A DNA stretch of 64,000 nt from Ligula intestinalis. Its lineage: Eukaryota; Platyhelminthes; Cestoda; Diphyllobothriidea; Diphyllobothriidae. Of this stretch, positions 1-11,500 are shown piece by piece (the stretch's first letter is position 1; every line of letters begins with the position of its first letter). Below the pieces are notes generated by a model. That model made no database searches. It had not been told where the DNA came from and saw only the letters and a program-made list of their open reading frames with translations. Made by a program: the position numbers and the translations under genes. The DNA lies in the NCBI GenBank assembly GCA_036362985.1, contig JAYGXS010000001.1, positions 68,374,424-68,438,423 of the forward strand. The letters are read 5' to 3'.

Positions 1-2021
1 CCCAGGAAACTGAATGGGTTTGTTCGACTGAGGTGCGACTTGTTTACGCGCGAACCTGGGATGACGATGTGAAGCTCGTGAGTGAGTGAAAATGACCGGT
101 GTCCATTCCTTTCAACTGCCGACCCTTCCCACAGTCCCAGAATTAGCTCTATACAGGCTCTCCTGTTTCCAACTGGCTCTCATCGTGCCTCCCCACAACT
201 GGCTGAAACTATGCCCATCCAACGACTCCGGCTTCCAATCCTCTACCTGCAGTTGCAACGTGCCCTGTGCTCCCCACCGGTTATGTAGCTTGTTTGACAG
301 TAACACTCTCTATCCAGACGCGGTAACTTGTCCTCATGTACACCCCTTTTCCCCTAGATATTCTCCCCTTATTGCTCTTAGTACATGCTTTACCTTCTTC
401 ACAGTCTTACCGTCTTCTATCGTATGTATGCGTTGTGACGACTCTGACAGTTCCGTTCAGACCTGCCTTAGACCGTAATTACCACTGGCATTCGACGTTA
501 CGCAGTGTATACCGGCTATCCCACAACCTCGACCCCACAGGAGCATTACAGTGGTTGGCGCTGCATCCTTTTTGCGCCAGTGTACATTGTTCCCTCGAGA
601 TCATGGGTCAACAGCTGTTTTGGTTCTGTCATTCGTATAAATTTTAACCGAACAGTCCTCGGTGTTCGGTTTATCTTCGGTCTCGTGCCGATCAGTTGCT
701 GATCGCAGCTGCCTTTTGAATTCATACGCACCCGATAGGTGATGTCTCAATTTTCATGAAAGAATAGTACTACTCGCAAGTATGACTAAAAAATTACTGT
801 GTAAGATAATTTTTGGAAGGCAGAAACCCTGGGAAGGCGATATATGTTTGTATACCGGGCGAGCAGTAGAACTATTTTCATCAAAGTTTAAGTACGAACT
901 TAGTGATCTTTCAGGTCTGACTATTGAGCGCTCAAAAACCGTGCAAAGCCTTTACCTTAGTGTGCTTGGGTACCGGTCATACAGAGTGGTTGTATGTAGA
1001 AAGGTCACAAGCTAAGGTAGTATCATATAGCAGTTCTCCTCAGTCCCCAGTAAGATTTCGTTCGTTGCAGTCGCCTTAGGCATCAAAACCCTTACCATCT
1101 GCCGAGTGGGACTGAAAACCTGGCACGTGACACGTATCAGTGAGTCTCCATGAGCATTTATAACTTGTAACATGAACTTTGGAAACCGGTTCTATGGATC
1201 TCATATCCGACAAATACCATTCTTGGGGAATCGCAACATCCGGTCTTATGAGTACGTCATCATTGCCGCTGCATCCGATCGTTACCTAAGCACTGGATTC
1301 CTGATTTGATGACACTAGTTATTGAATGCATGTGCTCAAGCATATTCACAGGCCTCTGTTATCACTGCCCCTAAAGGTTTCCAGGTAGGCTACGTCTAAC
1401 CCAGTAGCCTATAGGATAGTGGAAGGAGTTCGGGTGACTTTGCTCCGAGGTAACATAATACCACCGCTTAACCAAGAAAATATATTGAACTAAGTTTAGT
1501 GATCGGTCAGTGCTTGGGCGATCCCTGGCAAGTGCTTTCCATTCACCAGTCACATCGAACTTTTAGAAGTTCGCAAATATCTGAGTGCTGGAGATAGTAC
1601 GTGCCATGCATTTAGGTTCACACGTAAAAGTGTTCCACACTTGCTCCTTGTAAATTTCAGTTTGTATAAAGTAATTTTAGTTTGGAAGTTGAATGTGTCC
1701 CTTGCATATTAACTGATCAGTTGGATTTCTTTCCAAAGAATTTAGCCGTCTGTTTAAATATTATAACACCACCTACTTACTCACTACACAATGCTTTAAG
1801 ACCACTTACCTGTTTTAAACTTCTGCCATGTTAGGACAAGTTTTTGAGGTGTCTTTTTATGCATCGATAAACTGTACTAGATGTAGATGCTCATTCGTTT
1901 TCACTCATTAGCATCTCCATGCATTTACTCTAGGTCACTACTACCAACCGAGGTACTACCGAACTAACATCATTTAATCCTCAATGAATACTCGCCTATG
2001 CTGCAAATGCTATGTAGTTTT
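1..2021. other. No recognised gene; unassigned DNA
   Basis: I see no protein family, tRNA or clear repeat here. The first 700 bases are pyrimidine-rich and carry overlapping open frames of up to 130 codons on + (86-478), but these resemble no family I know and have no splice context. A remnant of a mobile element such as an LTR is possible for 1-720, without positive evidence. Confidence 0.4.
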
Positions 2022-2034
2022 GAAGTCGAATCAC
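2022..2034. repeat. Target-site duplication of the LINE, left copy
   Basis: The 13-mer gaagtcgaatcac occurs here and again at 5296-5308, directly abutting the two ends of the LINE. A perfect 13-bp duplication on both sides is the usual mark of target-primed reverse transcription. Confidence 0.85.
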
Positions 2035-5000
2035 TTACTTACTTGTACTTTACTTGTAACGGCATTCACCTCGGGCGGGTTGAGCCGGCATCAGTTTTGA
2101 CGTTGACTGCATCATGAATCACAGCTGTCCAGGCGCGTCGATCTTGCGCCTGTTCACACGAGAGCACCATCCATTCACGGTTCCACTGGCGTAGGCCGTA
2201 GACGCATGGGCCGGAAACTGACGACAGATCCTGCTTGACCGTTGCTGTCCAAGTTTTCAGCTGCCCGCCGCGACGTTTGCGCCAGGTGGGGGGAGGCGTC
2301 GCCACAAGCAGGTCACGAATCAGCTCACCATCATCACCCCGGGACGCATGCCCGAACCACCGAAGTCGTCTCTGAAGCAGGAGTGGAGGGAGAGCGTCCA
2401 GGTGACAGCGTCGGCGGAGATCGGAGCAGCGAATTCGGTCGACGCGTCGGTGACGAAGGATGCGGCGTAGGCAGTCATTGTCAAACACCTCAAGGCGCCT
2501 CATGTCCTCAACACGCATAGGCCATGTCTCTCCGCCATAGAGCAGGATAGATCGAACCACTACTTGGTAAACACGGGACTTTGTGCGTAGTGATATTTCC
2601 CTTCTATGCCATAGAGGAGCGGACAGTCGGTAGAAGGCAGATCGGGCACGGTTGACGCGTGATACAACCTCGTCGACACCTTGACCCGTTTCCGTGACCA
2701 AAGAGCCTAAGTATCTAAACGAGTCGACCTTTTCGAGAGGAGCGCCGTCGAGAACAATAGGAGTGACAGATGTACGGGGCACACAGGAGAGCATGACTTG
2801 GGTCTTAGTCGCGTTTAGGCATAATCCGATGGATCGGGCACGCTCATTAACCTTGTCCAACGCCTGCTGAACTGCATTACAGTTGTCGCCAAAGAGGACG
2901 ACGTCATCAGCATACGCAAAGTCAGTCACCCATTTCGAGCGATCAAACTGCACTCCCGGGAAGTCATCCAGTGCTTTGGTCATGATCCGGTCCACCGCAT
3001 AGTTGAACAGGGTTGGTGAAAGGGCACAACCTTGGCGGACGCCCGTCCTGACGCTAAAGGCTTCCGTGTCACCGTTCTGCGTCCTCACCCGTGTGGAAGT
3101 GCCACGATAGTATGCCTGCATGAGATTGAGAAGCTTAGGTGGTAGGCCGTCCGTCCTCATTATGTTCCACAGCGAACTGCGATCAACAGAGTCAAATGCG
3201 GCAGCAAAGTCGATGAAGCATAGAACAGTGGGTTGTTGGTGACCCCATCTCAGTTCCAGTACACGGCGGAGATTGAAGATCTGGTCGGTGCAGCCACGAC
3301 CTGGTCGAAATCCACTCTGGTTTGGGCGGGTGCGCTGGTCTCTCGCAGTTTGGAAACGTTTGAGAAGAAGAGATGTGAATGTTTTCGCCGCTACATCGAT
3401 AAGGCTAATGCCTCTGTAATTTCTGCACGCTCTTCTGTCGCCTTTTTTAAACAAGGGGAGGATCACTGCTTTTCTCCAGTCAGAGGGCACAACTTCGCTG
3501 TCCCATATCTTGGCAAATATTTGTTGTAGCCAGGGCCCAATAACCTCGGGTGCACATTTAAAGAGCTCCGGCGGGAGGTCATCCTCACCAGGTGCCTTGT
3601 TGTTGCGTAGCCTCAAGAGAATGGAGACAACTTCCTCTACACTGGGTGGCTCTGTGTTGCACTCATACAGATGGTGGGGATCGTCCGCATTGGGCGACAG
3701 GTCAGACATCAGAGGGGGATCATGGTTAAGGTGGTCACAGAAATGCTCGCACCATCTCTCTAACCGGTCATCGATCTTAGTGATTACAGCACCGTTGCGA
3801 TCCAGTAAAGTCTCGGTGGTTTTCCCCGAACCTCTGCTGGCCTGCTTTAAGAGTCGGTAGAGCTTGTGGGTGTCACCTCTGGTAGCTGCTCGCTCCGTTT
3901 CCGTGGCAAAGTCGCTCCAGTAGGCGTTCCTATCGGCTCGGATGGCCCTTGTCGTTTGGCGCCGCAGCTCTCTGTAAGTGGGGGAGCCAGTGAGTCTGGC
4001 TCGGCCGGCCTCCTCAGCTAACTCAAGTGTGGGTGTAGTGATCCAGTCGCGATGTCGCCGTCGGGTTTTGCCCAGATGGGTGTATGCCAGCTCTGACATC
4101 GCGGCCTTCAGGGACTGCCACGCGGGCTCTGGGTCCGCTCGGGCGTCAGGGTACAGGCCGTCGAAACGGTTCTGGAGTGCTAAGTGGAAGGCGTCGCCAG
4201 CAGAGGACTTCAGCTTTGCAACATCGATCCGCTGTGGTCGGGAGGGTCTGTGAATAGCTCTCAAACGCAAGCGAAGGGTTGCCCGCTTTAGGACATGGTC
4301 CGATGCATGAGCGTTTCCTGTATCAGCACCGCGGTAGGCTCGACAATCCAAGACCGAGCTGGCCCAGCGTGCTCGGACAAGGATGTGATCTATTTGGGCC
4401 TGGGTATGCCCGTCATTTGAGTACCAAGTGACAAGGTGGTGGCGCGGATGATCAAAACGGGTGCTTGACACAACGAGGTGGTTAGACGATGCGAAGTTGA
4501 CAAGGCGCTCACCGTTGGCACACTGCGCTCCGACAGCAAATTTGCCTAGCACATGACGGGTTCCAGCGTCACACACACCTGGTCGGGCGTTCCAGTCACC
4601 GGCAATGACGAGTAGATCGCTTCTTGCGATGCGGTCAACTGTTCGCTGGAGGTCACTGTAGAAGTCATCTTTTATGCTGTCATCAGCAGCCAGAGTAGGC
4701 GCATATACCGAGATGATGGAAACGTTGACTGGGGCACTTTTCAAACGGACCCAAGCGATCCGCGGTGAGACAGCCTCCCACTCTAGCAGACTCGAGTGAA
4801 ATTCATCGGCCAAAGCTATAGCGACACCATACAGTCCAGAGTTGTCGGACACGCCACTGTGGTAGAGATGGTACGCAGAGTCAGTTCTTGGTACTTGCAG
4901 CAGTTTGTGGCCAGTGCCAGGTAGGCGGACCTCAGAGAGACACGCCACACCAACACGGTATTCAGAAAGGGATTTGGCTGTTAACAGTTGGGCGCCGTCA

Positions 5001-5295
5001 TCCAGCCTGCAATTCGCAATCCGGCATCAGCTCGCAGATTTAACACCCGTCCCGCGATGCCAAGAGGATGGGGCGCGTCGGTTCCCGCGGACGCCGTAGC
5101 AGAGATCGTATGTTGCGTATAGTTGTGATTCATTAAAGTGTAGAAAGTCAAGAAAGTCAATTCCGTGTTTCGTGGAGAAAAGGGGATTGGCGCTAGGTCC
5201 CCGGTCTTGCTCCCCTACCAGAGCCCCGTTAGCCAAGCAAAAGCAAGTTTCCGGCGCGCACCAGCTTGGAGGTGGGGTTGGATTTTACGCACCAA
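2035..5295 (-). mobile_element. RTE-type non-LTR retrotransposon (LINE), 3261 bp
   Basis: The element is delimited by a perfect 13-bp target-site duplication and lies on the - strand: 5' end at 5295, 3' end at 2035. It has a short 5' leader (5134-5295), one long frame coding for AP-type endonuclease and reverse transcriptase, and a 3' end of only 31 bases after the stop. That 3' end consists of short AAGT-like repeats instead of poly(A), as is usual in the RTE clade. Near full length with a clean duplication implies a fairly recent insertion. It is probably not autonomous, because the first endonuclease motif is missing at about 5008 with a frame change. Clade assignment rests on motif recognition, not on a tree. 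Confidence 0.9.
2066..5133 (-). CDS. LINE endonuclease-reverse transcriptase, frame break near the 5' end
   Basis: The product would nick target DNA and copy its own RNA into the nick. From 5026 down to the TGA at 2066-2068 the frame is open. Numbered from the GTG at 4948 it is 960 codons with, in order: endonuclease motifs LSEVRL (~4), AGDWNARPG (~116), QIDHILV (~185) and ASDH (~215); reverse transcriptase motifs GFRPGRG (~546), IDFAAAFDSV (~579), VRQGCALSPTLFN (~638) and FAYADDVVLFG (~677); then the RTE C-terminal region with SILLYGGETW. That GTG is not a credible start. An ATG at 5131-5133 begins 42 codons (MNHNYTQ... to GLRIA) in another frame, ending at 5008 where the long frame resumes at LDDGAQ. 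In relatives this junction carries the WNVRTL-type motif I, so about 20 bases seem deleted together with the catalytic Asn. Expected in the cytoplasm and nucleus as an RNP with element RNA. Confidence 0.88.
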
Positions 5296-5308
5296 GAAGT
5301 CGAATCAC
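5296..5308. repeat. Target-site duplication of the LINE, right copy
   Basis: The same 13-mer as at 2022-2034, abutting the 5' end of the LINE. It is followed by about 100 bases before the RAD51C start codon. Confidence 0.85.
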
Positions 5309-5410
5309 ATGTCTGATGTAACGTCAATTCTACAAGTCATATTTTATGCTCTAATATAATGTTTTTTAATTTAGCATGTTCCCGGTACTCATCACCTACT
5401 ATGATTACAA
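5309..5410 (+). promoter_or_regulatory. Short upstream region and uORF of RAD51C
   Basis: These 102 bases are all that separates the LINE insertion from the RAD51C start. They are AT-rich with no clear TATA box. An upstream ATG at 5401 opens a six-codon frame ending in TGA at 5419-5421, so it overlaps the main ATG at 5411 in another frame. If transcripts begin upstream of 5401, this could lower initiation at the main start. The true promoter may lie inside or beyond the LINE. Confidence 0.35.
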
Positions 5411-5543
5411 ATGCTAGCTGATCCTGATTTCCGTGAACTAGTCACTCTCCCTCTCCCTACTGAAGTATTGCGTGCTTTTATCCGATCCGGCTACACAAGT
5501 GTTGGCGAGGCTTGTGGACTTAGTGTGGATCAGATATCTTCAC
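5411..5543 (+). CDS. RAD51C exon 1
   Basis: Starts with ATG and encodes MLADPDFRELVTLPLP..., the N-terminal helical domain (human: RDLVSFPLSP). It ends at donor CAC|GTAAGT with one base carried over (44 codons + 1). An out-of-frame ATG lies ten bases upstream. Confidence 0.85.
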
Positions 5544-8500
5544 GTAAGTTTTCATTTTATGAATACTGTTGTGGATTCATACTCAGAAGATGCCAGTTCT
5601 CAGTTGTTTAACGCTTCCCGAAGTTGCCTAGTAAAAATATCTTTCCTTTATGTTAAGTCTGCGGAGTTCATAGGCAAAAGGCAACTTCTGTGCTGGAAAT
5701 TCTTCAAACCTATTCAAGATTGACAGTTTTCGGGTCAGTTGGATCAACCGCAAGAGACCTTTTCCAACCCCACACAGCTCTGGAGTTGTTAAAAATCGAA
5801 GGGCACAAATTTACCAATGAAATTAGTGGATCACCTACAGATTCTGGATATATTGTAACTATGTGCAAGAGGTAAGTGCCTGGTATTTTTTAGCTTTTCT
5901 ATTCTCCTTACCATAGCAAATAGTTTCCTACCGGTAAGAGGCAGTCTTCGCAGTCTAACCCTCGCTCCAGTGAAGAACCGAGTTATCCCATCGACTCACA
6001 TGCCATCAACGCGATGGCTTTTTGCGCTCCGTGATAGGTTTAAGCTTGTCAGATACATAAGAAATAAAAATGCAATGGTTTGCTATAATAATATGGGCCT
6101 TAATTTGTCTCACAAGTCCTGTGCATTAGTGATCTGTCTGCGTTTGTTGACAGACTGGTAATCGAATTGGACTTAGTCGCTGGGTTTTCGTAAAGTCGCC
6201 ATCTACCAAATACCGTTCGCTTAACTACGCATGACTAATAATTAATTTGTGATGGCCAACGTCACTCAAAAAGGACATTCTTCGGTTATTGGTTTATACT
6301 TGCGGGTTTCATTTGGTTTTTACAGGTTAACAATGTCCGCATCCTTAAAGCCTTGTGGGATTTTTCCATGCCGTTACATCTACTGGAGAAGTAAGGTAGG
6401 CTTGCCCGTGAGCTAACGGCTCTCGCAATTGTAGCTTTAGCGTGCTCTTGGGTCTGCGCCCAGAAAATTTCCATTGAACATCTGTTTGGCCTCTTTTTAT
6501 TATTTACAGGAGAGAGTGCGATTGAGCGCAGCTTTGGTTTCCCCACGAGATGCAGACACGTGCTTTATGCCGCACACAAATTATTGGGCTCAACGGTCTA
6601 GTATATGCAATTTAATTGGCAGTGGGTGGTTAAACCTGAGCTAAATAGGGGGCTACGTTTTTGTGCAGACCACCACGATAATCGCTAAAATCTTGATTTC
6701 ACAACGACCTGCATACCCTTAGATATTGTCGGCTCTGTTGATAAACTAGTTATTTTGCACCAGCATGTTCATGTAGATTACGTGTAATTCGTTTTTTGAA
6801 TATTGGTTGCTGTATTCCACCACAGCTGCAATCAGACCATTTCTAGTCTTATCACCGTGAAGGTCAGATTACTTTAATGACAATAACATGCATAGCACTC
6901 CGAATTGTTTTTTCTTCAATGCCAGTGTTTACTGGTGGTCCCGCTTCCTGTCCACGTTATTGGGGAACTTGCACTTGTCCATTGCTGTCGTTTTCACATT
7001 TGTTCCTGCCACCTTTTCGTGGGTCTTGACTAGCTTCAGTTTCTAAAACAAAGGAAGATGATCAGTCCGGCATTCGGCACCATGTCCCGTCTTTGTTATA
7101 GAAATGTCATGGCATCTGAGCTTCCGGATACGGGCATAGTCCGGTAGCTGCCACTGGCAAGATCGCAGATACATCCATGGTGAGCTGAAATATGGTGTTA
7201 GCGACGAGAAGGCATTTTTTCGTACTTTTGCAAAGACCCGAATACTTCTTGCCATTTTGTATAGTTTGCGTTTACTCGGGCTTTGAAGTCACTCAAGACA
7301 GCGAATTTGTGCGTTATCAGACTGGATGATGAAGGTGCGTTCAGAACTTCGTCGAACACCTCGCCGTCAGTGTTAGTCATCTTATTAACGTGGGCACACA
7401 GAGTGTTAACGATTGTCCCCTGCGAAATGAAACCCTCACTGAGATGAGGCTGCTACTAACTCCATAAGACACGAAGGACAACCTCCTAACAAGGTCGTTT
7501 CTGGCCGAAAAGATGATTTTAACATTATGGTGCTTTTCTGTCTGATGTTTTCTCTGGCAGGTGTAATTTGCACCAACCTAACTTAACTGCCCTTGTCCCG
7601 ATAAATGGATCTCGCGTTGTGCGGGGTCTTCCGCATTGTAAAGAGATGGTTCTCTGGCAATAAAATAACTTATCGGTGGCTGATTGGACATTGAGTTGCA
7701 TTATAGCCGAAAGTTCTTGCCTGTTTGAGGTGCCGCATCTCAGCCTCCTCCCTATTTATTCGCTTAGGCACTAGATAATTTTCCGGACTTTTGTACAACC
7801 GAATTATCTGTGCGTTTCAGTAACGTCCAGCCGACAGAAAGCGATGTACGGAATGCTTTTAATTTACCCAATTGTAAAAAGACTCTGAGGCCTCTGTGGA
7901 ATTTGAACCCACGACAACAAGGGGAAGGCTTGAGTACAGTCAACTGTGATTAACCTCATGGTTCCGTTTGGGGCCTCGTAGCTCAGTTGGCTAGAGTGTT
8001 GGCTTTACTAAAACCTCTCCCTTGTTGTCGTGGGTTTGAATCCCACCGAGACCGCCGAGTATTTTTTACAATTAAGTCAATTGAATTATTAAAGTTTGCC
8101 CAAACGCCCTTTTGCTATTGCTTTTTAAAAATGACCCAGTTTCGGATGTAGCAAGACTTTTGTAATACAGTGCTTATACTTTGCCCTTCGCAGATTAATA
8201 GCAGAATTTTCCTCAAGGAAACCCAATTACTTAAGCTGTTCGTTTCCTCAATAGTTTTGATGATCTGTTGGATGGAGGTTTCCCTTGTGGTCGCATCACC
8301 GAGGTTTGTGGACAACCAGGAATAGGAAAAACACAGTTTTGGTAAGTTTTAGGGTAATGATTATGTTGGAAGAGTCTGACTGGACTGAAACTCTGATCTT
8401 TGCCTGCCAACGTTTTTAGGTCTTCCTTTTACCTGCTTATTTTAGCTTGCAAAGCTGTCTGACGGTACAGTTGCCTAAATGGTGCTCAGGTCTCGCTGGT

Positions 8501-11500
8501 GAAGCCGTTTTTATCGACACTGAGGGGAGCTTTATGACAAAACGTCTGTTCCAAATGACTGAATCCCTTGTAGCTCATTGTAACAAACGCATTGTCCCCG
8601 AACTCAGAAAGTTTCTGACGTCATCAGGTAAATATCATAATTTCTCTTATTGCTTTCCGTGTTTATGATGAACCAGTAGTGTTAGAAAGTGATAGCGCCG
8701 TTCAAGAGGAGCTAGGGTGAAACTGTATGCAGACAGTGTTTTGAAGTTTTGACTTTTTTTCTTTGAATCACCCAAAAGTTACTCGTGTGTTGAGCTGCGG
8801 AGGTAGCCGGCTAAGATTCTAAGTCGAACCGCTATCAATAAGTAGACCAGGGATGCGGTCATCCCGGCATTTACAACTGGTCATTTGCCAGGTGCCATCA
8901 CCACGTTGCAAAGTTTAGGCCCTTTCCTCAGGAACAGTTGTAGGTCCTAAATTAAAAAAAAACACCTGTCACCTTTACACGTGTAGGAAAGGAGCTGGTA
9001 GACGCAACTGCGGACTCGGAGTACGCTAAGGCGCTGGCAAGTCTTCCAACTCCGGACAGCCTTCTTCGTGGCGTGCATTACATTCGTTGCACCGACTACC
9101 TTCAGCTCCTTGCCGCTGCCCGAAGGCTTCGGGATTTCTGTCGTTATCATCCAAATGTAAGTTCAACCATCTTTAGCCCAGTATAGGTTGAGATTTCAAC
9201 GTGTGGAGCCGTACAGTCAGCGTGTGCTGCATCAGTTTTTTTAAATCTGAAGTTATTTCGTTTTTTATCAGAAGGTGTCTCAGTCAGGGAACCGGTAAGA
9301 CCTTCACAATACCTCATTCTTGAATTTCCGAGCGCTGTTGGCGAAATGCATGCTGCAGGTTTGGCTATAAATGCTACCATACTTGCGAAATTGCGGCTAT
9401 TCAGGTACCTAGCTAGCCTTGTATCTTGATTATGTTGCTCAAGTTGCATTGCGTCTTCAAAAATGTACAGCCTGTTGCTGCGCACACGTTCTCTCAACCA
9501 TAGACGCTTGACGGGGAAGTAAGCACTCTGTGAGAACTTCGCACAACAGGAGGTGTTTGTTCCCTGCTCGATATCTTTTATCTTTTTATAGCAGTAAATG
9601 AAGAAGGCAGTGCGGTAAGCTACAGTTACCTACATTCAGGTCTGTGACTGCGAGACTCGCCCTCTATCTAACACATGTCGACATTTTTTGCGCTTGCTTC
9701 CCGTGGATAAGGGTTCTATTTAGACTGGCAAACCGCGGGACCTCGGTGCTACTTGCGAGCTCGTTAAGTTGACGACAGTGGCAAGGCGATTTCCAGGTCA
9801 TGCATCACACCAATAATGGAGGCTTCGTTGCTTCTTCATGTGGAGAAACCTCTCCTCACGTATGCCTCAGTCTCATAACCTGCTCTCCTCGTGGCTGGGG
9901 CGCCCAGCGAAAAAAAGTGATGCAGCGAATTTATTTTGTAGGGGTTCCAGGAGCGATAGTGCTCATTCTTCTAGTGTTTGGTGTCTGGAGCCTCTCATCA
10001 AACAGCGCTAGCTCTAACTTACGAAAAAGCATTTAGGCAAGATGTTCTAATCACTATTGTCCATAGACTTCCAAAGCCTCGCTAGTGGCTACACTTCGTG
10101 GTATCCAATTAAAATCATTTAGTTTTACTACCTCGCTACTTATTTTACTAAGGTAGTTAGAGTTATTTCGTGACGTGTATATTTATGTGTATTTTTCAGA
10201 GTAATAAGGAATGCCTAACCTGTACCGGAATGACCCCTGGTTGTACTGTTTGGTTTCACCAGCAACACTTCTCCACCTTCATAGTCCTTTAATGCGTAAT
10301 CGTGAGCAGGCGCCCAACTATCCGCTACGGAATGACGCGCCGTTTAACACGGCCTGTTCAGACAAATTTACTTCAAGTTAGCATTTAACTTCTAAGGAAA
10401 TTAAAAACAAAATACCCCACAAAATACCGATTCTCAGAACTTTTCTTCTAGACGAGAGACCAGTTGATTCAAAAAAACAGCTGGCTCGTCTGGATCCTTC
10501 CTCGAATTGTATCACACATACTAAACTACCCTCAAAATACTGTATGATTCCATTTCCGCTACAGCCGTTGACTTCATAGGAAATCCCTTAAAACCTACAA
10601 AGCTCCAATACCATAATTAGATTAAGTTGTCTGTACTCCTCTGCGGAATCCTTCACTGCCTTATTTAGTCTGCGGTACCGAGCTTAATCGAGGACAGGTC
10701 ACATTAATTTAAGGAAGACTACACATTGTTAGTACAAAAAGGTCAGACAATCGACGAGAAAATTTGTAAACTAAGTATGTCTCACCCGCTCCTGGACAAA
10801 TTTATCTGCACAACTTTTTCCACCGCACCTTCAATGAGTATTGTAATCAGTGCTATTACTAGTAACAGGCCAGACTTGGGAACATTTTTGTGCGAGCCGG
10901 CAGTCACACTGATCACACAAGTATGATAAAGCAAGTGAGACAGTTTACGGTGAATCGGCATATGTAAAAAAGAGGATGCATTTACAAAGGTCTGCAGCAG
11001 TACCGGTGGTTGGCTGTCATACGCGACAGCCATTTTTTCAAATGTTTTATTTTTTAAATCCATTATCCTCGTATCAACCGTCAGCTTGGCTAAAATATGG
11101 CTTAGAAGGCAACGTAGAGTCAAAACTTCTGTACCACTCTAAATTCCTGGCATCCTCCGTATTATTTATTTTCCAGAATCCCGTCGGTCTAAAAAGGTTG
11201 CGCTAGCCCTGTACCCGACCAGCGTTGGTACTGTCAAAACCCGTTAATTGGGCCTGCTCTGTGAAATTTCATAAATAATGGCAATTATTTCTTGTGCGAC
11301 CCTCGTAACGCGGCAACGAATGCTAACCCAAATGAACGCAATGGATGGCGTTAAAATTGAAAGGTAAAGTGAAGGTTAGACAGGTGTGCACTGTGGTCAA
11401 ATTCAGCGCCAAAACAAAACGGCCCACTTTATCGATGGCGGTGGATTTATGGATAATTTTCTATGTGTTTTCGTCCTTTAAACTGTCCTGTCCCTATTGC

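Larger units (their letters stand above)
5872..8254 (+). other. RAD51C intron 2 (2.4 kb)
   Basis: Intron with a GTAAGT donor and a TTTCCTCAATAG acceptor. Apart from the head-to-head SINE pair at about 7860-8095 I recognise nothing in it. Confidence 0.6.

Noticed and set aside
2242..4253. Several + strand open frames of 90-116 codons across the LINE
   Set aside because: They lie opposite the reverse transcriptase frame and reflect its composition.
7973..8053. A functional tRNA gene
   Set aside because: A and B boxes are present, but the acceptor and anticodon arms do not pair and the sequence is repeated elsewhere with a common non-tRNA tail, so it is a SINE.
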